Shown one piece after another: positions 46,101 through 56,649 of a DNA stretch of 64,000 nucleotides. A model generated the notes under the pieces. The model was not told where the DNA came from and made no database searches. It was given only the letters and a program-made list of their open reading frames with translations. Position numbers and translations under genes: made by a program. How positions within the stretch are numbered: the stretch's first letter is position 1; each line of letters starts with the position of its first letter. Origin of the DNA: Lampris incognitus. Lineage: Eukaryota; Chordata; Actinopteri; Lampriformes; Lampridae. Where the stretch lies: positions 62,625,006 through 62,689,005 of the forward strand of contig NC_079216.1 in the NCBI RefSeq assembly GCF_029633865.1, given 5' to 3'.

Positions 46101-47055
46101 TGGATGTGGCCTAGCCGTTGTTACCGGACACATTTTGGACGTTTGTGGCCCCCCCGCAGCGTAGCGCCTTTTTCCAGGGGCGGTGCGTTTTCCCGGTATT
46201 TCATTTCGTTTCACCACCAAAGCGAACTAGTGGGCCTGTCCGACAGCTTCCAACGGCCCCAATTTACTCGAGGGCCACGCGGCTTTAAAGTTCACTCGGT
46301 TGGTTTCGACCACATGGAGCACAATGGAGGATTATCAATCACACTGTGACGGCTCTGATTCCCCGGGGGGTGTGTGTGTGTGCGCGTGTGCGTGTGTTGC
46401 GCGTGTGTGCAAGCTGGAGAGAAACCCAAAGAGGATGTAACCTTAATCGAATTATAAAGTGAATCGTAACGCACATTGCAGAGCGTTAAGTGACACAACG
46501 GGGGCCATCGTGGTTCAGCAGCATTTGCGGGGCGAAGTGTCGCGTCCAAGTTACCGAGACGATTAAAACGAAACCTAAAATCCAATCAAAAAAAGGGGCG
46601 TCCGTTGCCTACCAACGCGGGGACTTCTGCGTTCGAATCCCCGTGGTGCCTCCGGCTCGGTCGGGCGCACCCTACAGACACAACGGGCCGTGTCTGCGGG
46701 CGGGAAGCCGGATGTGGGCGTGCGTCCTGGTCGCTGCACTAGCGCCTCCTGGGGTCGGTCCCCCTGGCGAAACTCCTCACCGTCGGGTGACAAGAAGCGG
46801 CTGGCGACTCCACGTGTATGGGAGGAGGCACGTGGTAGTGTAACCGGTTATTTTCTTGCCCGGTGCGGGCTTCGATACGGGTGTACTGCACCACAAGGCG
46901 ACATCACTAACCGCTCGGCTAAAGGGTCAGACCCGTTAGCTAGGGGCTAACGTGTCTTATTAGTAGTTTACAGTCGTCACCCTCCCCGGAAGCGCGCCCT
47001 CGCGCTTGTTATTCCCGCGCTCCGAAGAGACTTCTGAGGATCTGCACACTTCCGG

Positions 47056-47073
47056 ATCCCACCGCTGCCACCA
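47056..47073 (-). promoter_or_regulatory. tRNA-Leu-type primer-binding site
   Basis: Minus strand TGGTGGCAGCGGTGGGAT. The complement reads ATCCCACCGCTGCCACCA, which from memory is the 3' end (with CCA) of vertebrate tRNA-Leu(AAG). It lies one base inside the LTR, the standard location for priming reverse transcription. Confidence 0.75.
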
Positions 47074-47103
47074 ATGTAACCGGTTATTTTGTTGCCCGGT
47101 GCG

Positions 47104-47158
47104 GGATTCGATACGAGGTGTACTGCACCACAAGGCGACGTCACTAACCGCTCGGCTA
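47104..47158 (-). promoter_or_regulatory. tRNA-like internal pol III promoter (A and B boxes) inside the LTR
   Basis: Minus-strand A box TAGCCGAGCGG (47148-47158) fits the TRGCNNAGYNGG pattern. B box GTATCGAATCC (47104-47114) differs at two places from GGTTCGANTCC. Spacing is about 33 nt, as in tRNA genes. The same pair occurs in the other three LTRs of the two copies. Confidence 0.6.
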
Positions 47159-47290
47159 AAGGGTCAGACCCGTTAGCTAGGGGGCTAACGTGTCTTATTA
47201 GTAGTTTACAGTAGTCAGCAGCCCTCCCCGGATCGGCAGAGGGGGCGGGGCAGCGACCGGGACGGCTCGGAAAGAGTGGGGTAAGAAGAA

Positions 47291-49424
47291 AGAAAAACAG
47301 AGAACAGACCCTGTCAGGTTACGCAGCTCAACGAGACCGGCGCGGGTACGGAAAGGGTACCGCTTCTGCCCCCTCCGCACCCCCCCCCCCGCAAGGCGAC
47401 AGTACCGGGAGCTACGTCTGGTCATGAATTATTCAAACCTGTTGTGTCGGTGACACAATTTTTGTTTGTCCAACAGAATTAGCGTACTCCCCCCAACCCC
47501 CACCCCTGCGAGGCCGTGTCGGCGGCTGGGGTCGGGTTACCCTTTCACCTCTCGTCCCCCCGGGAACGCATCCGCCGCATCGCGACGCATATGGGGTGTG
47601 AAACCAGGAGCCGAGCCACGGCCTCGGAAACACGAGCCGGGTCCCGGCCCTCGGCGCTGGAGGAAGTGGCGGCATTCAGAGATGTTATCGTTCTAGGTCA
47701 TGAATAAAAGACAGAACACGTGAGCTCTCTTCTTCTTCTTCTTCTTCTTCTTCTTTTTGTAGATGCCCATCATAACGATATGTGACGGATCCCGTTTTGT
47801 TTTGTTTTGTGTCTTCTTCTTGTCCCGGCATGTGACCGTGGCGGTTCACATGGCTCGAACCCTCACCGGGTCTAGTTGGGTTAGAGGCCCACCGCGGAGG
47901 GCAGGTTATTGACCTATGGGGAAGAGGGGCACGTGGCCTGGGTGGCAGAAGGGGACAGAGTCTTCTCTCTTTACAGGATATTAATACTCTGACCTTACAT
48001 CTGAGTTCTGGACGCACGACCGTTTCATCCCATATGTGAGACAGGAGTTGAGCTCTGGTGGGGCTGTGCAATGATTCACTTGACGCTCTGTTGTTGTTGT
48101 TGTTGTTGTTGTTGTTTTGTTTTCCACATCCGGGTACGGAAACACTAAAGTGGTTTCTCATTACCTCAACTTTTCCCCCCTTTGGCCATCGTCTCGCTAA
48201 AATTTCACAACGCTCCAAAGGCTGCCCGTTGCATAAGAGGGTGCTGCGCTCGCTCAACAGGCCGTAAAGCGTCCCGCCCGGGCCGCTCTGCCCCCCCCCC
48301 CCCCCCCCCGTCATGGGCTGTAACCGCCGGCTGCTTATGGGCATAACGGCTCGCCGCCATCAGATGGATTTCATGTGACCCACTTCTCCGGATAAGGGCC
48401 CTGCCACCCAGCCTTGACACAATTCACGGGGTATCGGGAAGAAAAGAGTGCGTGGAAATTGCACGCAGGCAACTTCGCTCTCGCCCCCCTTGATGGTCGC
48501 GGCCTTGGGACGAGCGTCTTGTCGATCTGGATTCCTTTATCGCCGCAGACAGCGTTTACCGACAGAGTCGACACTGCCGCCCGGGGAAAGCGCTCCGAGT
48601 ACGTTTAACGTTGGCTAGCATAACCTATTTGTCAACAAACCTATCAGCGGTGTACCGTCGGCTTCCTTCGTGGGTTGTTCTAGATACTGGTCTCCCTTTA
48701 ACACCAAGTCCACTGGGTTTTCTATACTGGAAAAACCACCCGCCAGCTGCGAAGGGAGCCGCGTCTGGCTACTGTGCCAGGAGTACAGAAGGCCTTAAAA
48801 CGCCATCAATCAGGAGCGTACAGGGAGACGCCGCCGACGTAGACAAGCCGCATACTTGTGACGGAGCAGCTTCGACGGATGTACGCTCGGTTGAAGCCGA
48901 GGCCGTTTACGCAAGCCATCGCTTCAGAGGAACCGGGCGACGTCGCGTCACAACAGCCAACAGGCCGAGAAGAGGGACGACTTCAACGGCGTTTAGTGCG
49001 TAAATAATTCAGAAGCGGAAGCCCTGAGCCATTTACCCCCCCCCCACCCCGTGATTAGAAGATGGCCCGGTTTCTGGACGGGGCCGGGAAACGCTCCACC
49101 TTGCCAGGTAGCGGTGAGTCACGCGAGGACGCACTAGATGACTCGGGGTGGATGTGATGAGTCACAGGTATTGTTGCTTCACCTACAACCGCCCCAGCCC
49201 AAAAAAATACATAACGAATTCAAAATGAGGTGATGCTGTGCCCAACATTAAGACCTCCACACCCCCACCCAACTCATGCACCCATCCTCAAACACACACA
49301 CACTGTATGGTACTTAATTCTAAGTCAGGATTCACCCCATACCCTTTGGCGGCTAACGCCATTAGCACGAGCAGCCGCTGCGTTGGGTCGGTCGTATAGC
49401 TGCTACTCTCAGGCCTTGTGGTGT

Positions 49425-49435
<11 letters not shown>
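47291..49435. other. Unassigned DNA with CTT and TTG microsatellites
   Basis: (CTT)n at 47728-47753, (TTG)n at 48090-48115, C-runs near 48292-48309. GC-rich 47440-47690 and 48780-48970 give chance frames only. No exon, including none of the missing FKBP domain, recognised. Confidence 0.4.

Positions 49436-49482
<47 letters not shown>
49436..49482. repeat. (AC)n microsatellite
   Basis: Uninterrupted CA dinucleotides, about 23 units. Confidence 0.95.
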
Positions 49483-49485
<3 letters not shown>

Positions 49486-49854
49486 TCGCACACAAACCAG
49501 GAGCGAGGTGCATGTCCCAGAGCCCGGATTACGTTATTGCCACGAGCTTTAAAACAAAGACGGCGTTACTAGAGAGACGTCAGGTGCAATTTGAGAAGGC
49601 CGCATGTCGACAGATCCATAAGGGTTTACGGTGTCAGGCGGGTCAGTAGTGATTAGCGCTGCAGTGGGACGCCTCCGGGTTTGAGCTCAGCACAACGAGC
49701 CCCCGGGGCGTCGTTAGTGCAGACAGGAAACACGGGCTGGTCAGTGGGCCGAACGCATCCCGCCACCACAACCGGGCCTTCTGCCGCCGAACGGAGCTTT
49801 GGCGCCGCGACCCCTTAGCCCGGGTTTACGTCCTAAAATAGCTACGAGCGCCGG

Positions 49855-50442
49855 CCTCTCTCTCCTCTCTCTCTCTCGCTCTCTCTCCTCTCTCGCTCTC
49901 TCCTCTCTCTCTCTCCTCTCTCTCTCCCCTCCCCCTCTCTCTCCTCTCTCTCCCTCTCTCTCTCCCTCTCTCTCTCCTTTCTCCTCTCTCTCTCTCTCCT
50001 TTCTCCTCTCTCTCTCTCTCTCTCTCTCGCTCCTCTCTCTCTCCTCTCCCCCCCCTCTCTCTCCCCCCTCTCTCTCCTCTCTCCCCCTCTCTCTCTCCTC
50101 TCTCTCTCGCTCTCTCTCCTCTCTCTCCCCCCCTCTCTCTCCTCTCTCTCTCTCTCTCCTTTCTCCTCTCTCTCTCTCCTCTCTCTCTCTCTCCTCTCTC
50201 CCCCCCTCTCTCCCCCCTCTCTCTCCTCTCTCTCTTCTCCTCCCTCTCTCTCTCCTCTCTCTCCCCTCTCTCTCTCTCCCTCCCCCTCTCTCTCTCCTCT
50301 CTATCTCCTCTCTCCCCCCCCTCTCTCTCCTCTCTCTCTCTCTCTCCTCTCCTCTCTCTCTCTCTCCTCTCTCTCCCCCCCCTCTCTCTCTCCCTCTCTC
50401 TCTCTCTCCCCCCCTCTCCTCTCTCTCCTCCCCCCCTCTCTC

Positions 50443-50474
<32 letters not shown>

Positions 50475-50485
50475 CCTCTCCTCTT
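49855..50485. repeat. 630-bp polypyrimidine (CTCTCT/CCCC) low-complexity tract
   Basis: Almost pure C/T on the plus strand, with CTCTCTCCTCTC units and C5-C7 runs. It produces long Leu/Ser/Pro and Arg/Glu/Gly open frames in several frames that are not genes. Mirror-symmetric pyrimidine tracts of this kind can form triplex (H-) DNA. Confidence 0.97.
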
Positions 50486-51297
50486 AATCTTGTTTTCTGT
50501 CCCGTCACTTTGCATGCTATCTACACACATACTACAAAACCAAAACCAAAAGCAAAACTCTTAGACTTCAGGAGACCCGCCCTGCTCAACATCCGTCTTT
50601 CCCGCACGGCGCGGGGCAGAGTGAGGATATGTGTACCTGGGCGAAGCTCTCAGCATGCTGGGAACAGATGCCGAAACAGAAATCAGGGTGTTACATTCAT
50701 CACGCCTCCAACTAAAAATTTTTTTTTAAAAAAACATTGCCAAAAGTTAAAGGGCAGGCCTAGTTACGCATAACTTCCTCTTGCATCAATTGTGTTTTTT
50801 GTTAATGTGGGATAATACGTCTTTTCTCTGTCCAGACTCTTATGACGTCCGGGGGAGGAGAAAGCCGCGCAACGGGCTCGGCAGCGGGGAGATTTTCAGG
50901 GATATCCGGGCCCTCTAATCCCCCCCCTCCCTCCCTCCGGTTCATAAGGGGCTTATGATTTCTTTACGCTACCGCTCACAATCAGTTTGATTTCTTGTTT
51001 TGCACTTAAGCTTCTGACGGCTGAATCAAAACAAAACCACAAGACGTGCACCGCTTACGGGCCGCACGACGTGTGAGGCCCACAGCAGAGAGACGATGTG
51101 CCGCTGTTGTATTTTCCCAGCTGAACGAGAGCGTAGTCTCACAGTGCCATGGAAGTGTGACCGGGGGTTAAAGTGGTATTTGCTAAGTGGGGGGGGGGGT
51201 CTCTGTATTAGAGAGGTGGGCAAAAGTGCGGGAGTGATAGTCGGCCTCAGTACTGCGTCTCAAATCAGGAAATTAACCCTACGAGCACATATACACA

Positions 51298-51299
<2 letters not shown>
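50486..51299. other. Unassigned DNA
   Basis: No gene or named repeat recognised. G-run at 51190-51199. Confidence 0.4.

Positions 51300-51374
<75 letters not shown>
51300..51374. repeat. (AC)n microsatellite
   Basis: About 37 uninterrupted AC units. Confidence 0.95.
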
Positions 51375-51376
<2 letters not shown>

Positions 51377-51826
51377 CATGCTCAATAAATCACTGGCTAC
51401 ATGTTCAATTTAAAAATTGAAATGCATCTTAATCCGTCTTTTGTATTAGTTGAAAGTGCCACGACTAGCCAGCAACGTCAGCAACTAGCTAGCAACGTTA
51501 CCGGGTGGAAGTTAGCTAGCTAGCTAGCTAACGTTACGTTCGCTTAACGTTAGTCGCTTGAATGAAAACCACAGCAGAGCTAGACAAAACTATTGGAAAT
51601 ACTATTGGAAATACACTGAAGAGACTCACTCTTTATGCCCCCCAATCCAAGATAATAGTGCAGGTAGCAGGTCGACGCTCTCTCGAGTCTTGTCCGCCTG
51701 GTGCGGTGAACTGACCCTGACCCGTGAGTGTGAAGCCCGTCTCTCTTGACGTCAAGTCTCGTGAAGCCACACAGCAGGCAGGTGCGGGTCACGTGAGGAC
51801 GCGACGTCATTCAAACTTTTAGAAAA
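51375..51826. other. Unassigned DNA with GCTA/AACGTT runs
   Basis: AGTTAGCTAGCTAGCTAGCT at about 51511-51530 and AACGTTA motifs, as at 21.6 kb. No gene. Confidence 0.4.
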
Positions 51827-51942
51827 AGTAAAGTAGCGTAGCGAATTCGGGGGGGACAACGCAACCACAGGAAGTGCCGCGGCCGGGAAGCGAACCCGTA
51901 TCGCCCGCACCGCAGGAGACGTCGCTAACCGCTAGAATAACG
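51827..51942 (-). mobile_element. Fragment of the tRNA-promoter LTR family (second subfamily)
   Basis: Minus strand: TAGCGGTTAGCGACGTCTCC, then GGGTTCGCTTCC (B box), GGCCGCGGCACTTCCTGTGG, CCCGAATTCGCTACGCTACTTTAC. This matches the 3' two-thirds of the solo LTR at 16825-16998. The 5' part is missing. Confidence 0.55.
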
Positions 51943-52427
51943 ACTTTATTTGCGATTTATTTCGTAATGCTTGTGAATTGGCTGCATCGTGTTTTTTTGT
52001 TTTAAATTTTACTGTGACAAAAAGGTTGATATTACTCCTGCCTACAGAGCGCCGCCGGATCTCGGCTCCGGTTGACTCGGGGGGGGAGGAGGAGGAGGAG
52101 GGGAAGCGCCGGTGTCGGGATCCGGGTAGCTGCGGCCCGCTTTAATCACTGAGTGTCACTCCACATTACTGCACACCACGGGGCGGGGCGTGAGAAGAAC
52201 CGCCTCCTCCACCGGATGAGCCCGCCCTCCGCGTAGGGCGGGAAAAGACAAGCCTCTCGCTCTCCGTACCGGCTTCACGTGCGCAGGAAGCGCGCACTCC
52301 GCCGCTGAGCAGGCTCAGTACGCGCCGCGCCACAGCGAACTTCCTCGTTAACATTTATGGCGCTCTCTACTGCTGACTCACCGCCTTATCTGGCCGGCGG
52401 ACACCTTGCCGGTCTGGATGGAGAGGG

Positions 52428-52430
<3 letters not shown>
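51943..52430. other. GC-rich unassigned DNA, possible CpG island
   Basis: 52050-52350 is CpG-rich with a GGAGGAGGAGGAGGGG run and GGGGCGGGGCG (52180). It could be a promoter, but no adjoining exon is recognised. Confidence 0.3.

Positions 52431-52492
<62 letters not shown>
52431..52492. repeat. (AG)n microsatellite
   Basis: About 31 uninterrupted AG units. Confidence 0.95.
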
Positions 52493-52493
<1 letters not shown>

Positions 52494-53645
52494 AGAAGGA
52501 GGGGGGGGAAGCAGAGCCGCTTGACGTCACACCTCTCCGTTTTCGCTGACGGGAAAGGCCAACAAAACGCCTCGTTGTGGTCGCCATGGAGACAGCCCCA
52601 CATAGACACGCTGATATAATAAGGGTAAACGTCATGTACCAGTCGGTATGCTAATAGCGAGCACCAGAGGATTTGCAAGGGCACTCTTCTTTATTTGTTT
52701 GTTTGTTTACTTATTTCGATTTTCATTACGGATCAATCGCCATGGCTGTGACTGTTTTTTTTCTTCTTCTTCTTCTCCTGTTCCGCTTGACTACCGGATG
52801 GACACAGCGCTAAGACAACCAAACAAAGGAGCTTAGGAACAACAGTCCTGGGCCCCGGTGGGACGTCACAGCTGTTTTCCCCCCCCCCCCCCTTCTCCTC
52901 CTCTCGACTACTAGACTTACGCTGGACTTGCTGCGTATCGGCGCCCAGATACAGCCTGACACCCGGGAACCCGGTGCGTAGGGGCCGACGACTTTGTTGT
53001 GTTTTCCTGAACTGGTTGTTTTCTTCTTCTTCTTCTTCTTCTTTTTTAATTTCCACCTCCAGCGATGAACCAATAAAACAGCGAGGGGGTGGGGGCTGCC
53101 GGGGCAGGGATCAAGGGTAGTTAGTGCCGACATCCTGGGGGTTTTGCGTTTCAAAAGTCCCCATTTAATCCAAAGCAGACTTCCTTAGCCTGTTAAACGG
53201 AATCTAATCTTAGCCCCGGGACTATCTGCAAGACATATAGAGGCTTTTTAAGGGCCGTATGTGGCCTGGCAATTTCAGCGGGTCTGGTACAAATGAGTTG
53301 GTTAAATTGCAGCTGAATCACGCAGCATAGTACGGAGTTAAGCGATGGTGGTTTGCACGAGCTCCAGCTGATCGTCTAGATGCACTATGCATTGCATTAC
53401 GCGTAAGAGTTTCTAGAAGATCTACAAAATGGCACATATTTCCCCATATTGTGACTCACAGTTGTGACTGACTGAGTGAATTTCAAAGACATTTGAAAAA
53501 AAAATGGTGTTTTCGTTACGCAAGCTCCTTTCACGAGCCCATATCTTTTTTTCTAGCTTCTACAAAACAGATTATTCATTCAAAATCACCCGTCAGTCCA
53601 CGTTACATCACAACACAATGTCGCTGAAGAGGCAAGAACATTCAT
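52493..53645. other. Unassigned DNA with CTT microsatellites
   Basis: (CTT)n at 52761-52778 and 53021-53042, C12 near 52880. No gene recognised. Confidence 0.4.
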
Positions 53646-53647
53646 CA

Positions 53648-53990
53648 GGGGCATCCGGGTGGTGTGGCGGTCTATTCTGTTGCCTAACAACACAAGGAGC
53701 GCCGGTTCGAATCCCCGTGTTACCTCCGGCTTGGTCGGGCGTCCCTACAGACACAATTGGCCGTGTCTGCGGGTGGGAAGCCGGAAGCCGGATGTGGGTA
53801 TGTGTCCTGGTTGCTGCACTAAGCGCCTCCTCTGGTTGGTTGGGCGCCTTCTTGGGAAGGGGTAACTGGGGGGAATAGTGTGATCCACCCACGTGCTACG
53901 ACCCCTGGTGAAACTCCTCACTGTCAGGTGAAAAGAAGCGGCTGTCGACTCCACAATTGGGCAGAAAGGGGGGGAGGGGCACAAAAAAAG
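53648..53990 (+). mobile_element. tRNA-derived SINE-like element, family A, copy 4
   Basis: GGGGCATCCGGGTGGTGTGG head, B-box GGTTCGAATCC (53704-53714), and the family body with a small duplication (AAGCCGGAAGCCGG). The 3' part lacks the CTGCAGCCCTCC block present in copies 1-3. Confidence 0.85.
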
Positions 53991-56639
53991 AACATTTTAT
54001 ATAAAAATTGTGTCAAATTCTGAAGTATTTGACAGATCATGGGCCCTGATAGAGTTATAACACAATATCGAAGGCTATCCTTCAATTGACAATTGCATTG
54101 CACTGTGCCTGGTGCCCATATGCCACTTTTGTCACTTGTTCCTCAGTGAGAAACCATTCGGGAAGGTGCAAAGATTTTTTATGTGCCCAATATAGATCTA
54201 TTTTGTTACTCATCGTTATCAGTCAGATTGTTGTCCGCAAAACGTGTCCTACTCTGGAATAGACCGTGAGCTCACAAACAATGATTCTGAACGTGCAGAG
54301 GTCAAAGAGAGGTTCTTCATTCTGCTCCGGGGATTCAGGGTTTATTTTTGCTTGATTCCTTTGTGCAGCGAGCACGGACAGTATGGTTAAACAAAGACGA
54401 CAGCTTGGTTCTCTCTCTGCACAAGACATCGCATCGAGTGATCATGCAAAGTGAATCTCAGCCCGTTTTGGATTTCACTTCTGAACTTCAAAGCTTCCAA
54501 AGTCCCCAGAGTCTAAACTTGGAGCCAAAAGCCAGGACCTTTGGAAGACGTGGTCCTGCCTTCCGTTGCTGTTATAGTCCAGAATACATATGAGCTTGCA
54601 TCAGTTAACGCATCAAGTTATGGTTGTATGGTTGTACGTATATCACAAGGGTATACCCTCATTAATTCACCTAACGAAGAAGTAGTGATTAAGTTGTAGG
54701 TACCATAACAAAGTTAGTTTTGAAGGGAGCTGCCACTTGCCTCCCTTAAATATCCCCCCCCCCCGCTTATACATTTCAAACATGGCGAAATAAATATTAG
54801 TGACACCAAGCTGCCTAGTGCTTTATGCATGACATTCTGAGGGGAGCGTTAAATGCCATGAAAATAGATATCAATTGGAAATTAATTTCCCGTTCAAAAC
54901 CCGTGCTGTCACAGATGTGAGCCGCGTTCTGCGAGCGAGATAACTGTCACAAAGAAAATGGCAATCAAAGAAATGTCAGCGTTTCTAAAATATCATCCCG
55001 CAAATTGGACGTTAAAGCGAATGGCCGAGCGGTTATCGCAACCCCTGCAGCATCGCTGACCAATTAACAGCTGGAATGCAACAGGAAGCATCTCTTTTTG
55101 CTAGTGTAGACTTGCATTTCCGCATGTCGCTTGCGTGTCTTTTTGTGCTTGATGCAACTGACTGACTCGGACGAATTCGAACGCAGATATACATTTCGAC
55201 TTGGATTCGCGCTATAGCGTGACAACCTGCAATAAAATGAGTGGAAACCGTCTCATTCCCCTGCCCTTGTCATTCATTGTCAGTCTCCTGTTACATCATC
55301 TTTCGAGATAATTGGATTGGCATTACGTGGGCTGTAATCTAACCAATGGATAGTCTGTCTTAAGCAGCATGCTCTAAGCCCCTCTCCAGTCTGCAAGTCA
55401 ATAGCGGTACATTCACCTCCAGGCCAATTAGCCAGGTTGTTATGGTAGACCAGCACACATCTGCAGGCTGGGTGTAATTGGGACATTACCATGGTCCTAC
55501 ACAATCTTGCTCTCCAGTGGAGCTGTGAATCCTAGAGCAACCGTTATTAGACATTCGGCCGCATTTCTGAGGAGGGAAGGCTTGACTTTGATTGAAAATA
55601 GTCAATGGCAAAGGGTGGTTCTCATCAGAGAAAGCCCGAGAAGCAGATAAAGGCAAATTAGCCTTGTTGTAGAGAATGTCTGCCAGCTTTACCCATGATG
55701 GGAAGACACAGCAGCATCTTTTACAACAATCATGTTGCATTTTATAAGATATGAGCTTAATGATAGTGTCCCCCGCCATCGTAAATAACAATACACAACA
55801 TCGCTGCGATGTGGGCACGTGTGTGCATGTGTGAACAAAGCACCTACGTATGATGGGCTCCTGCAGAGACGAGTGATGATGGAGCACTGACGTCAAACTG
55901 AAATGTGCCACACTCTCCGCTCCCACCAGCCCTACCCATGCCTCACCCTCTTACACACACACACGCACACACACACACTCTTGCTACTACCATAAATCTC
56001 CCTCCTCCAGGCTCCAGGACAGCAACCATCACCTGCCACCTCTGCTGCAGCGCCACACTGTTGTCCAGACAAATGACTCATGGGCTAAGTGCTTATCTGT
56101 ACACATTGTGTGGGACACATTGTAATTTCCAAGTCAAAGAGAGCATATGATATGTTCAACACGTTAGCTTGTTGCTACGGACCAGAACTAGACATTGTAA
56201 GTTACCCTGCACATGTGCATGTATAGCAAATAACAGTGTACTAAGTGTACAATTGATGTAAATGAAGGCAGTGAGCATGCTCCTCTTGTGCCTATAATTA
56301 CCTGTCATTTCTGTAATCTTACATGCTACAATTGCACTGGTATCACAGTACAAATGAGATAGTCGGTGTATAGTGGGGATGTGTTCATAGGTTGTCAACA
56401 ACAACGTGTGTTTTATCGTGTTAGATAGTCTTGTTTATGTCAGATTAGAGGAGAGGTGCTCACTTTTTGTGCAGAAAGACCTGTCTACAGTTCTAACAGC
56501 ACTATACCAACTGATACCTGTGAGCCACGAATAAAGCGTGGACCCTAAGAAGGAGTCCAGGGAACAGTTTTTATCCATGAAGCATAATTGGGGAGGATTG
56601 GGACCAGCTATCAATACAAAGCCACAACTATGCATGAGA
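53991..56639. other. Noncoding DNA with possible conserved elements
   Basis: No exon recognised. 54930-55060 and 55270-55760 have balanced composition, are free of repeats and carry dense homeodomain-type cores (CCAATTAGCCAGG, GGCAAATTAGCCTTG), as developmental enhancers often do. Conservation cannot be tested here. Confidence 0.35.
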
Positions 56640-56649
56640 GTTAGAATTT

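Larger units (their letters stand above)
46839..47210 (-). mobile_element. Miniature LTR retroelement (TRIM-like) with tRNA-like promoter in its LTRs, copy 2 (complete)
   Basis: LTRs 46839-46972 and 47075-47210 are near identical. On the minus strand each starts TGTAAACTACTAATAAGACA and ends AACCGGTTACA. The internal region is 102 bp with no coding capacity. Directly after the 5' LTR (one T between) is the primer-binding site TGGTGGCAGCGGTGGGAT (plus 47056-47073), complementary to the 3' end of a leucine tRNA. A purine-rich CCGGGGAGGG (46980-46989) sits 7 bp before the other LTR. Target duplication GTAG lies at 46835-46838 and 47211-47214, inside a SINE. Transposition would need proteins from another LTR element. 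Confidence 0.82.
46597..47290 (+). mobile_element. tRNA-derived SINE-like element, family A, copy 3, interrupted by a miniature LTR element
   Basis: 5' part 46597-46838 (B-box CGTTCGAATCC at 46631, body to GGCACGTGGTAG) and 3' part 47215-47290 (TCAGCAGCCCTCCCCGGATC). Removing 46839-47214 restores the family order GTGGTAGTC-GCAGCCCTCC. Confidence 0.85.

Noticed and set aside
49799-50773. 324-codon + strand open frame and the 255- and 234-codon minus-strand frames
   Set aside because: They are translations of the CT-rich low-complexity tract (Leu/Ser/Pro or Arg/Glu/Gly only), open in several frames at once.
52050-52350. CpG island promoter with a first exon
   Set aside because: CpG-rich and with GC boxes, but no coding exon or splice donor that leads anywhere was found.
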